Shown piece after piece: positions 41,401 through 49,365 of a stretch of DNA of 64,000 nucleotides. Under the pieces are notes generated by a model. That model was not told where the DNA came from. It worked only from the letters and a program-made list of their open reading frames with translations, and did not search any database. Position 1 is the first letter of the stretch. The number at the start of each line of letters is the position of its first letter. The stretch covers positions 1-64,000 of the forward strand of contig CAILHZ010000025.1 of the NCBI GenBank assembly GCA_903834135.1, in the 5' to 3' direction. The stretch comes from an uncultured Opitutia bacterium (lineage in GTDB: Bacteria > Verrucomicrobiota > Verrucomicrobiia > Opitutales > Opitutaceae). The translations under genes were made by a program, and so were the position numbers.

Positions 41401-42135
41401 CGCAGAGTTTAGTGTTTGGGTAATTGCAGCACTCTGACCGACTGGTGTTTGCCAATCATCATTTTGAGCAATTACCGTACTTCCTGAATAAAGTTGCAAT
41501 TGTGGATTAGAAATAATTCCCGGCACTGCATAAGTTGCTAGTGTTGGTCCAACAGCTCTTATAAGTAAAATTCTAGAACCTAATCCCTGAGCTACGGATA
41601 TGCCTGCTGTAACAACACTACTGCCTGTACCTCCCACTTGAACCAGTGCAGATAAGTTTATAAGCTGTGTTGTTGTAGCTGTAACTTCATACATTTCAAT
41701 GATGGCATTTCCCGTTGGACTCACTCCCATGCCAGTTACTTTGGCTGTATAGTTGCCTGTTGGTAGAGTAACCACTACAGCTGCATCTTTAGAGCCAGCC
41801 GTAAGTGGGAAAGCTCCTACTTGGCTATATACGGATGCAAGTGCAGAATCCCAATTGTCATTTGTGGCTATTACATTACCATTACTATCATAGATAGTTA
41901 ATGAAGGATCTGCCATAACACCTGATATGCCAAAGGCACTGAGTGCTGGTCCAATAGCCCTTATAAGGACTTGTTTGGCTGGTCCCGCACCAATGGTAAA
42001 CCCAGCGGTTAGTGCGCTTGAACCTGTTCCACTCTGGTTGAGTACGGAAAGGTTAGACAAGTGTGCGGTCTGAGCAAATAAGGATAGGTTTAAGACTAAA
42101 AATAAACCTAATAAACTGAGGTTTTTAAACTTCAT
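38476..42135 (-). CDS. DUF1800 family protein with N-terminal Opitutales-style repeats, CHRD-like domain, and LamG/concanavalin-like insert near the C-terminus
   Basis: Signal peptide; two IGPALSAFGISGVMADPSLTIYD-type repeats; CHRD-like FTELRPPSSATSSTAGGYATVTFDSSGNAV...FPNGELSGTL; DUF1800 core RFLTQATFGATDTSIAEVQ...ENYSRELQQLFTVGL; LamG-like FTLETWYYPTS...GKWAHLAATYDGKSLIIYVNGIQQG; DUF1800-type tail LNRVQLALHMTLASPDSALQK. Confidence 0.88.
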   Translation of the reverse strand: MKFKNLSLLGLFLVLNLSLFAQTAHLSNLSVLNQSGTGSSALTAGFTIGAGPAKQVLIRAIGPALSAFGISGVMADPSLTIYDSNGNVIATNDNWDSALASVYSQVGAFPLTAGSKDAAVVVTLPTGNYTAKVTGMGVSPTGNAIIEMYEVTATTTQLINLSALVQVGGTGSSVVTAGISVAQGLGSRILLIRAVGPTLATYAVPGIISNPQLQLYSGSTVIAQNDDWQTPVGQSAAITQTLNSAFTQSGAFTLPDGSKDAAVLVTLTPGNYTIQVSGVNNATGQVLIEVYDLTTSTQLKIYPNSSLFFTELRPPSSATSSTAGGYATVTFDSSGNAVVSVNISNLSSPQTNAYLKLTSTNDYITSIPIGQTGQKNWVITSVGNLSANDIITALNSGQIYVSIGSANFPNGELSGTLAQTQGSQTFTAPIYNPQLAKTYLTNPGSVDASRFLTQATFGATDTSIAEVQNLGINNWIDKQMALTPSLMWPTMLQESKQFPKPAINYDGFPIPTFDETDNMVAWWKLAVTSQDQLRQRVGLALSELFVMYGSTFDCVEPNAKYYDMLISNAFGNFRDILNSVTLSGEMGQYLTYLQNQKANPLTGTSPDENYSRELQQLFTVGLVQLNPDGTLLLDSQGQPIPTYNNTTITETAKILTGWSWQSSTNNFLDTTHLSISYPDTDARLQPLVMYENYHDKTQKNIISLQQLNPLLATPTLVPAGQTGAADLKTLLDTLFNHPNTGPFISKQLIQKLVTSNPSPGYVYRVAQVFANNGKNVRGDLGAVVKAILTDYEARSPDVINNSGYGKIKEPVIRFVAALRALKTAAPNGRYMDSYWGNPQVQGAAADPSGSFAWGASDLGQTPLRAPSVFNFFSPSYSPSGSIAQAGLVAPEMQITDSHLAISQPNTLTSLIYKTPPTDPYAPTPSPYLVNDFSAYLPLAQNPDGLISELDLIFCGGNMTLATKNIIKTSISQITTPVSVANYTGVKQIYFSADTTLQAPAPAAFDSSNSFTLETWYYPTSIGNFSWIAGKNGHYTGPPTYLCYELMIDSYGRPGVQMSNGLTGYLFTANSSMPLTVGKWAHLAATYDGKSLIIYVNGIQQGIVACPNGPIADPNYNFATNNSSAYMSQLRYWNVARTQPQIQLSMAEGVPANKQGLVGCWLLDDGVGTTAKDSSGNNYDLFRQYSSSNITWVSPDLLQLNRVQLALHMTLASPDSALQK

Positions 42136-42309
42136 AGAATCTCGAAAAAAGTGCTAAAACACAAACTAGGCGTAGCAGTGTTGCAAGATTAGACGAAGCA
42201 CTACTGCATAGCAACTGTGCTATCTTTTAATTCTTTTTATGATTTTATAGTCTATTAATTCTTTGCAGGTCATTTTCTGGTTATATACCTTTAGGTAATT
42301 CATCGTTAC

Positions 42310-43101
42310 ATGCCTGTAAAACTTTCACATCGCGATTTAGGTGGCCAACTAAACCCCACCTTGATCGTTCTTCACGGCTTAATGGGCGCTTCTCGTAATT
42401 GGCAAACCTTGGGTAGGGAAATCAGTAGCCAGTATCACGTCATAGCCCTGGATTTACGTAATCACGGCTCTTCCCCGCATTCTGCTGAAATGACCTATGA
42501 CTCCATGGCAAAGGATGTTGTAGCGTGGATGGATTCTTTGGGTATTGAGCAAGCCATTCTCCTTGGACACAGCATGGGTGGGAAAGTCGCCATGGTTGCA
42601 GCCTGTCATTATCCCAAGCGTTTTTCTAAGCTTATCTTAGTAGATATTGCTCCAAAGAATTATTTTTGGCCGGCACACCGTGCTGAATTTGCTGCTATGA
42701 AAGCACTTAATTTAACTACGCTTAATTCTAGACTTGAAGCTGAAGTAAGTCTTGAGAAAGACATTCCAAGTTTAGCCTTACGTAAATTTTTACTCACTAA
42801 CCTTGAACGTACTAACGACGGTACATGGAAGTGGATCGTTAATTTAGAAGTTATTTCTTCTGCAGTAAGTCACTTAGAAAGCAATCCTCTTACATCATCT
42901 GATCAGTATTTAGGACCAACGTGTTTTATTATTGGAGGAAAATCCGATTACGTAAAAAAAGAAGATGAAAGTCTAATACGTGCTATTTTCCCTCTCACAC
43001 AAATTATTACTCTCCCTAAAGCAGGGCATAATCCTCATATGGATTCTAAAGACGAATTCCTAAAAGCAGTCCTAACTTTCACCGAACAGACCAAATCCTA
43101 A
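42310..43101 (+). CDS. Alpha/beta hydrolase (YbfF-like esterase)
   Basis: IVLHGLMGASRNW, LLGHSMGGKVAM nucleophile elbow, AGHNPHMD. Confidence 0.9.
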   Translation: MPVKLSHRDLGGQLNPTLIVLHGLMGASRNWQTLGREISSQYHVIALDLRNHGSSPHSAEMTYDSMAKDVVAWMDSLGIEQAILLGHSMGGKVAMVAACHYPKRFSKLILVDIAPKNYFWPAHRAEFAAMKALNLTTLNSRLEAEVSLEKDIPSLALRKFLLTNLERTNDGTWKWIVNLEVISSAVSHLESNPLTSSDQYLGPTCFIIGGKSDYVKKEDESLIRAIFPLTQIITLPKAGHNPHMDSKDEFLKAVLTFTEQTKS

Positions 43102-44086
43102 GAGAGCTCAGCATAAAGTCTTCTAAGGCTGCAGACTCATTTAAATTTAACCTTAAAAGTTTAGAATTGTGCTCAAGTTGCTCCACAGCTGCAGCAAAGG
43201 TACGCCTAACAGTGATGTCTCCCGCACGTAACCTTGCCCGTGCATGGGTGCGTGTAGCTTCTTCAATTTCTGCAAAGAATTGAGATCTTAGGCCATTAGC
43301 TATTCCTGTTTCAATCGCCACTTTTTCATCCTCAGCCAAGTCATCGGGGAGGGTACTCTTTTGTTTTTCCCAATTCTCGTCTGTTGCTTTATCTAAAATT
43401 GAACCAAAACGTGCAGTTAAACCGTAAACAGTAAAAATGTGATCTGAGACCGCTTTACGGTCTAAATTCTCACCCGGCATTCTCCCAAGCCAAGCCGCAT
43501 AATCAGCAAGCCAACTAAGCCACAGTGTTTTAGCAGTATCTTCTCCTGCTTCTTCTTTACCTGCCCATGCACCTGCAACATTAGGTTCTGAAGGGAATCT
43601 AAAATGTAGGCAGCGGCTACGAATCGTACTAAGCAGGGCGTAGGGCCTAGTCGTAAGTAAAATGAGAGTCGTTTGAGCAGGAGGCTCTTCTAGTGTTTTA
43701 AGAAAAATATTTGCCGCTGCAGGATTCATGCGCTCGGCATCAAAAATGATGGCTACTTTATTTTCAGAAATACTGGATGATACCTGTACTTTCGTGATTA
43801 ATTCACGCGTGTCCTCTGCACCAATAATACGCATTTTACCTGCAGGACGTAGAGTAAAGCAGTCTGGGTGATCATGCGGACTAAACACCTGGGAAGCGCC
43901 CGAATTTAATAACCGGTCTGCAATCGCTTCAGCTACGCCTGCCAATGTCTCCACATTTTCAGCATGCAGCAGTAAGCTATGCCCAAGCCGCTTTCTTTCG
44001 ATTGCTTGCTCAATGACGGCAACAGCCGGGGTACCCTCAAGTGACGAGGGCCAGGCAATTAAAGACGGTCTTTGACTGCTTCCCAT
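43079..44086 (-). CDS. holB: DNA polymerase III delta-prime subunit-like ATPase
   Basis: KVAIIFDAERMNPAAANIFLKTLEEPPAQTTLILLTTRPYALLSTIRSRC; overlaps tmk as commonly seen. Confidence 0.85.
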   Translation of the reverse strand: MGSSQRPSLIAWPSSLEGTPAVAVIEQAIERKRLGHSLLLHAENVETLAGVAEAIADRLLNSGASQVFSPHDHPDCFTLRPAGKMRIIGAEDTRELITKVQVSSSISENKVAIIFDAERMNPAAANIFLKTLEEPPAQTTLILLTTRPYALLSTIRSRCLHFRFPSEPNVAGAWAGKEEAGEDTAKTLWLSWLADYAAWLGRMPGENLDRKAVSDHIFTVYGLTARFGSILDKATDENWEKQKSTLPDDLAEDEKVAIETGIANGLRSQFFAEIEEATRTHARARLRAGDITVRRTFAAAVEQLEHNSKLLRLNLNESAALEDFMLSSLRIWSVR

Positions 44087-44703
44087 ATCTTTTTTTCGAT
44101 CTCGTCTTCAGATTTTGTTCCATCAATGAGGCAAAAGCGCTCAGGCATACCTTTAGCTAGCAGTAGATAGCCTTCTCTGACTTTATTGTAAAAGTGTACG
44201 TTTTCTCGCTCCATTCTGTCAGGTACGTCGGAGGCTCTTAGGCGAATACGTGCAAGACTTACCTCCGTAGGTACATCAATCACGATCGTTAAATTCGGCA
44301 TAATCTTACCGATTGCAAACTGGTTAATTTGTTCAACTGGATCTGAGGCTAAATTACGTGCTATGCCTTGGTAGACTGTCGAAGAATCCAAATAGCGGTC
44401 ACTTAAGACAACGGATCCTTTACTTAAGGCTGGTGCAATGACTTGGCGTACCAACTGTGCACGAGCCGCTGTAAACAGAAGCAGCTCTGTTTCCGCACAC
44501 ATCTCGTCACCCTTAGAGTTATGAACGATGATATTTCTAATTTGCTCACCAATTTCAGTCCCTCCTGGCTCACGTACAGAAACGACATCGCGTTTCAACT
44601 TCAGTAAATGGGCCGCTAAACGGATAATTTGAGTAGATTTTCCGCTCCCTTCCGAGCCCTCGAAGGAGATCAGCTTGCCTGTAGGCTTTGAATTGTGAGG
44701 CAT
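44059..44703 (-). CDS. tmk: Thymidylate kinase
   Basis: ISFEGSEGSGKSTQIIRLAAHL, REPGGTEIGEQIR, SDRYLDSSTVYQG. Confidence 0.96.
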   Translation of the reverse strand: MPHNSKPTGKLISFEGSEGSGKSTQIIRLAAHLLKLKRDVVSVREPGGTEIGEQIRNIIVHNSKGDEMCAETELLLFTAARAQLVRQVIAPALSKGSVVLSDRYLDSSTVYQGIARNLASDPVEQINQFAIGKIMPNLTIVIDVPTEVSLARIRLRASDVPDRMERENVHFYNKVREGYLLLAKGMPERFCLIDGTKSEDEIEKKIWEAVKDRL

Positions 44704-44852
44704 GACAGTTTAGAGTACTACTTTGTACGGCAGCTTCAACCAAATAGCCTGTTTTTTAACTAGCTTTTAGCCATAAGTTATAAAAGAAGCAAAACAGCTG
44801 GTGAAAGTCATTGAAGGACGCATAGAAACACGCCAAAACTAATAGTATAGCC

Positions 44853-45554
44853 ATGGTTTCGATACATCTTTTCTATCCTCTTTTCTCAATCGCTAATCCA
44901 CTTCGAGTCTTTGAAAACTGTGACGGAGTGGGGCAAACGATCACCGCCTCTTTAGGCCTGTTTAGTATCGTGGCCTGGGCCATGATGATTGGTAAGAATA
45001 ATGACCTAGCTGCCTTAAGGCGCATGAATCTTATTTTTGAGCAGAGGCTTAAAGATGAGCGACGCATTTTAGATCTTCCTGAAACCTTCCGTAAAAAAAG
45101 CGGTATTCCATATGCAGATATTTTAAGCGAAGCCTTTGAAGCGTACTGGCGTGCTGCTGCAATTGGAAAAGAAAAAGGAATTGATTCTTCCCGTTTTCGT
45201 TTAGAACTAGCTGAGAATGCAATCCAGCGCGCACTAGCTCGCAACATTCACAGTTATGAAGAGAGTATGATTTTCTTAGCAAGTATTGTTTCCGGTGCTC
45301 CGTTCATGGGACTACTCGGTACAGTGTGGGGTGTTATGACTGCGTTTGATTCGGTGTCCGTTCAACAAACCGCAAGTATTCAAACACTTGCTCCTGGTGT
45401 ATCTGCTGCACTCTTGACCACCATCGCAGGACTACTCGTCGCTATACCATCTTTATTCGGATATAATATGCTTCAGGCTAAGACACGTACCATGATTACT
45501 GAAGCAGAAAATTTTGCCAGTTCCTTGGCCGACCGTATTGAGTTAGAAAGCTAA
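44853..45554 (+). CDS. exbB: MotA/TolQ/ExbB proton channel family protein
   Basis: APFMGLLGTVWGVMTAFDSVS...LAPGVSAALLTTIAGLLVAIPSLFGYN. Confidence 0.92.
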   Translation: MVSIHLFYPLFSIANPLRVFENCDGVGQTITASLGLFSIVAWAMMIGKNNDLAALRRMNLIFEQRLKDERRILDLPETFRKKSGIPYADILSEAFEAYWRAAAIGKEKGIDSSRFRLELAENAIQRALARNIHSYEESMIFLASIVSGAPFMGLLGTVWGVMTAFDSVSVQQTASIQTLAPGVSAALLTTIAGLLVAIPSLFGYNMLQAKTRTMITEAENFASSLADRIELES

Positions 45555-45568
45555 GGAGGCCTACTACA

Positions 45569-46003
45569 ATGGCACGCACTTTTAAAAGGCAACGCACCTC
45601 TCATGCGATTGCGGAAATTAATGTAACAAACCTAATTGATTTAGGTTTTACACTCTTGATCATATTCATGATCTCGACGCCTCTGATTAATCAGGAGCAG
45701 ACAATTCCGGTAAGACTTCCTGTAGAGTCAAAAAGCTCTCAGCAAAAACCAGATCCAACTGACCAATTTGATTCTGTGTCCATTGATGCTAAGGGTTATT
45801 TCTATGTAAATACCCAGGCTACACCAATGAGTCTTACTCAACTACGCAGCGTACTGCAGACCTGGGGAGCTATGAAAAAGCCACCTGTCATTCGGATTCG
45901 CGGGGATGGTAAAGTCCCTTATGAAAAAGTTGTTCAACTAATGGATGAGCTTAAAAAAGCAAATCTGATGAGAACTACCTTCGATACCCAATCGGATACA
46001 TAA
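45569..46003 (+). CDS. exbD: ExbD/TolR biopolymer transport protein
   Basis: ISEINVTNLIDLGFTLLIIFMIST-type (AEINVTNLIDLGFTLLIIFMISTPLI) TM; downstream of exbB. Confidence 0.92.
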   Translation: MARTFKRQRTSHAIAEINVTNLIDLGFTLLIIFMISTPLINQEQTIPVRLPVESKSSQQKPDPTDQFDSVSIDAKGYFYVNTQATPMSLTQLRSVLQTWGAMKKPPVIRIRGDGKVPYEKVVQLMDELKKANLMRTTFDTQSDT

Positions 46004-46022
46004 CCCAAGGCGTTTTAGATCG

Positions 46023-46958
46023 ATGTTCGGACGCTACCCACAAGCATACTTTGTTTCTTTTCTTATTCACGGAGCGGTTATTGCTTTGGTGGTACTGCTC
46101 GGGTTTTATGTCGGTGAGCATCAAGCAGAGCCAACCAAGGTCTTTGAATTAGTTGCTGGTAAGGGAGATAACTATGGGGCTACAGAAGCACCTGCGCTTG
46201 GGATTGCAGGGGGAGTGGGGATTACGACTGTTGATGCACCGGTTGCTCCACAGCCTACACCAATAGAGCCTATTAAAGTTGATATTGCTCAGCCTATAGT
46301 TGAGCCAACTCCAACTCCTCCACAGCCTACGCCACCAGAGCCCCCTGTTGCTGTTGAACCCGTACCCGTACCTGTACCTACACCAACACCGACTCCTACT
46401 CCTAAACCAAAACCTCCTGTTAAAACGCCTGTAAAAAAACCAATACAAACCGATTTTAAGAAACTTGTTCAGCGCACAGCTGACAGAAAAGCAGCTAGGC
46501 TTGAAGCACAGTATAAAAAACAAGAAGCTGCGCAAAAAAAACGTGAAAGCTACGAGCAATTTCAAAAGGAGCATGGAGCACGCGCTACAGGTGAAGGTAT
46601 TTCTGGTGGTGTAGTAGGTGGCAATCCTTCAAATAAAGTGGGTGGAGCGGGGGGCAAGGCCTTAACGCGTGAACAGCAAAGTCTGTTGGATTCCTATTTC
46701 GCCATGTTTAAAGCACGGCTAAAGGAAAATCATTTACCTCCTCCCGGAGTCAGCGACCGCTTAGAGGCGCGCGTAGAATTTTTTATGTCCGCAGATGGCA
46801 GTATATCTCGGGTTCGAATTCTACGTTCATCCGGGAACGCTGAATTTGATCAGTCTGTACTCCAAGCCTTTGCACATACCCGTATGCCAAGTCGTCCGGA
46901 TCATCACAGTGACATAAAGGAAATGACCTTTAAGATGCACGATGAGGATGCGGGATAA
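46023..46958 (+). CDS. tonB: TonB-family energy transducer
   Basis: N-terminal TM, Pro-rich PTPTPTPKPKPPVKTP, C-terminal VEFFMSADGSISRVRILRSSGNAEFDQSVLQAF. Confidence 0.88.
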   Translation: MFGRYPQAYFVSFLIHGAVIALVVLLGFYVGEHQAEPTKVFELVAGKGDNYGATEAPALGIAGGVGITTVDAPVAPQPTPIEPIKVDIAQPIVEPTPTPPQPTPPEPPVAVEPVPVPVPTPTPTPTPKPKPPVKTPVKKPIQTDFKKLVQRTADRKAARLEAQYKKQEAAQKKRESYEQFQKEHGARATGEGISGGVVGGNPSNKVGGAGGKALTREQQSLLDSYFAMFKARLKENHLPPPGVSDRLEARVEFFMSADGSISRVRILRSSGNAEFDQSVLQAFAHTRMPSRPDHHSDIKEMTFKMHDEDAG

Positions 46959-46963
46959 ACTAC

Positions 46964-47977
46964 CTAGTTTACCTCGACCATTATTTTAATTGCAGTTGGG
47001 TCTTTTGAGAGTGTAGCAAATTCTGAATTAACTTTATTCAGATTCAATCTGTGTGTTATCCAAGGAGTCGTATTAATTTTACCGGATTCAATCAGAGCAA
47101 TAATATCAAGAAAGGTATCTGGTAGAGCGTTTCTGCTGGCAAGTAAGGTGAGTTCTCTACGGTGAAAATTAGGATCGTTAAAGGTAACATCACCCTGGAA
47201 AAGACCGACAAAGACAATGCGTCCTCCATGTGCAGGGAATTCAAAACTTTGTGCCATCGACTTAGAATTTCCTGTGGCATCAAAAACTACTGTAGGTAAA
47301 TCTCCATTACCTATGGCTTTTAATGCTTCAATTTGATGCTCACCTGGGCTTAAGGTAGCTTTTACACCGAGATTAGTTTTACAGAAAGAAAGTCTACTTT
47401 CTGAAATATCCATCACCGCTACATTAGCTCCACTGGCTAAGGCAAATTGAATAACGCTTAGTCCAATAGGACCTGCTCCAATAACTAAGACAAATTCGCT
47501 AGGCTTAATGGCAGCACGCTCTACTGCGTGTGCTCCGATTCCAAGAGTTTCAACTAAAGCGAGTTGATCGTAGGTAAGTCGATTTGAACGATGTAGTTTG
47601 CGTGTAGGAACAGAAATAATAGAACGCATGCCCCCATCACTATGAACACCAAAGACATTAAGCTGCGTACAGCAATTTGGTTTACCTGAGCGACACGCAA
47701 TGCAGTGGCCGCAGTTAAAATAGGGCTCTAAGGAGCACTTATCTCCAACCGATAAGCCCTGTGGGTTTATGCCAGGGTTTATGACTTCGAGTCCTAATTC
47801 ATGACCTAAAATGCGTGGATAGCTAAAAAATGGCTGTCTACCGTGAAAGGCGTGAATGTCTGTGCCGCAAACACCTATACGGTGTACTCTGACTAAGGTT
47901 TCATCAGGCCCTTGTATAGGCTCAGCAGTATCTAGAAATTCAAATTTTCCAGGTTCATTTAAACGTACCGTCTTCAT
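46964..47977 (-). CDS. Zn-dependent medium-chain dehydrogenase, L-galactonate-5-dehydrogenase (LgoD/YjjN)-like
   Basis: VGICGTDIHAFHGRQPFFSYPRILGHELG-type GVCGTDIHAFHGRQPFFSYPRILGHE, GHCIACRSGKPNCC, FVGLFQGDVTFNDPNFHRRELTLLASRNA; strong recalled similarity to E. coli LgoD. Confidence 0.8.
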   Translation of the reverse strand: MKTVRLNEPGKFEFLDTAEPIQGPDETLVRVHRIGVCGTDIHAFHGRQPFFSYPRILGHELGLEVINPGINPQGLSVGDKCSLEPYFNCGHCIACRSGKPNCCTQLNVFGVHSDGGMRSIISVPTRKLHRSNRLTYDQLALVETLGIGAHAVERAAIKPSEFVLVIGAGPIGLSVIQFALASGANVAVMDISESRLSFCKTNLGVKATLSPGEHQIEALKAIGNGDLPTVVFDATGNSKSMAQSFEFPAHGGRIVFVGLFQGDVTFNDPNFHRRELTLLASRNALPDTFLDIIALIESGKINTTPWITHRLNLNKVNSEFATLSKDPTAIKIMVEVN

Positions 47978-48931
47978 CTAGGAAATAAGAGGATCCTGAT
48001 TTTCTAAGCGTCCACGAGTAAAATTATGATTGTGAATAGGTTTTAAGATGGAAAGCACCTCATTAATCACAGCCTGATCTATGGGGCCATTGGCATATAA
48101 AATATTATTCTTCATGTTTTCAGGATTAGCACTGCTGACTAGGGTAGTCGTAATGTCAGGATTACTAATAGAAAATTGTATAGCAGCTTTAGTGATATTA
48201 ATGCCCTTAGCTTTACAGTAGTCTACTGCTTTTTGGCACCCTAAGCGTATCTCTTTAGAAGCAGGATGCCACTGTGGGGCACCGCGTTCAGTAAGTAAAC
48301 CCATACCTGTAGGCGAAGCATTAATAACGCCTATATTATTTTGTTTGAAATAAGGCAGCGTGGATTCAAGTGAAGTGTCATTGAGTTCATAATGACAAAA
48401 AGAAAGAATCGTTTCTACTAATCCTGGCTCTACTCGGTCGATCAGAGATTTGAAGATTTTGAGTGGTAGGCCTGTGATGCCTATGTGGCCAATTTTACCA
48501 GCATCTTTTAATCGCTTAAGTGCAGGAAGCGTTTCGTTAGCAACTTGGTTAAGATCTGCAAATTCGATATCATGACATTGTAGTAAATCAATGTACTCTA
48601 CGTTTAATCGCATGCAGCTTTCTTCAAAACTTTGCAATGTACGCTTCGCACTAAAATCAAATTCACCTTCAGCGTATTGGCCTATTTTACTTGCTAAGAT
48701 GTAACGACTTCGAGGAATAGTTTTTAAGGCCTTGCCTAAAACTATTTCAGCTTTTGTTTGTCCGTAATACGGCGATACATCGATGAAATTAATCCCATTA
48801 TCTAAACAGTAGTGAACCGTTTTAATTCCTTCTTTTTCATCGATATTTCTAAAAACGCTTCCTAGAGATGAAGCCCCAAAACTTAAAACAGATACCCTTA
48901 GGCCTGTATTTCCAAGTGTGCGCGTGTTCAT
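47978..48931 (-). CDS. Aldo/keto reductase, L-galactose dehydrogenase (plant L-GalDH)-like
   Basis: LGNTGLRVSVLSFGASSLGSVF, FIDVSPYYGQTKAEIVLGKALK, IEFADLNQVANETLPALKRLKDAGKIGHIGITGLPL, ASPTGMGLLTERGAPQWHPAS, all closely resembling plant L-galactose dehydrogenases. Confidence 0.8.
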   Translation of the reverse strand: MNTRTLGNTGLRVSVLSFGASSLGSVFRNIDEKEGIKTVHYCLDNGINFIDVSPYYGQTKAEIVLGKALKTIPRSRYILASKIGQYAEGEFDFSAKRTLQSFEESCMRLNVEYIDLLQCHDIEFADLNQVANETLPALKRLKDAGKIGHIGITGLPLKIFKSLIDRVEPGLVETILSFCHYELNDTSLESTLPYFKQNNIGVINASPTGMGLLTERGAPQWHPASKEIRLGCQKAVDYCKAKGINITKAAIQFSISNPDITTTLVSSANPENMKNNILYANGPIDQAVINEVLSILKPIHNHNFTRGRLENQDPLIS

Positions 48932-49113
48932 CTGAAATGAGTTAATTTATCCATGAGTGATAGCGGGTTTTTTTATGGATAAGGTAGTCTTCTTATGATT
49001 CGTATTTACCGAATTATGTAAAAGAATAAATGACTGAGGATTACGTAAGAAAGTTAAGTGAATTCACGTTTATTAAAGTCAATAATTGGTGAATTTTATC
49101 GAATCCTTTGAGT

Positions 49114-49128
49114 AACGGACAGTCCGTT
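49114..49128. promoter_or_regulatory. Candidate operator AACGGACaGTCCGTT
   Basis: Perfect 7-bp inverted repeat with 1-bp spacer in the intergenic region between divergent AKR and MFS genes; shares core CGGACAGTCC with 13361-13370. Confidence 0.5.
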
Positions 49129-49365
49129 TGCAGATACATGGATCTGTATTGGAGAGGTATTAGGTCAACTGCAATGGCTACTGGCTTACAGCATACTGAA
49201 TTCTAGGATTACCTAAATCCGGCTCAGTATAAAATAGTCCAAAAATTGATATGTAATTTTATGGCACTTTTATAATACTTTAGTCATAGTTAATCTAATT
49301 CTAGTTATAGATTGCCCCTATGATCTATATGCTTAGTTATCATTCTTTTCTCTTATAATTCTCAC

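Noticed and set aside
46149-46574. 141-aa minus-strand ORF rich in Arg/Trp/Tyr
   Set aside because: Antisense of the TonB Pro-rich linker repeats; composition artefact.
44853-46958. ExbB-ExbD-TonB genes as a novel motor or Zorya-like defence system
   Set aside because: Standard proton-channel/TonB triad sizes and motifs with no linked helicase or nuclease; consistent with serving the TonB receptor.
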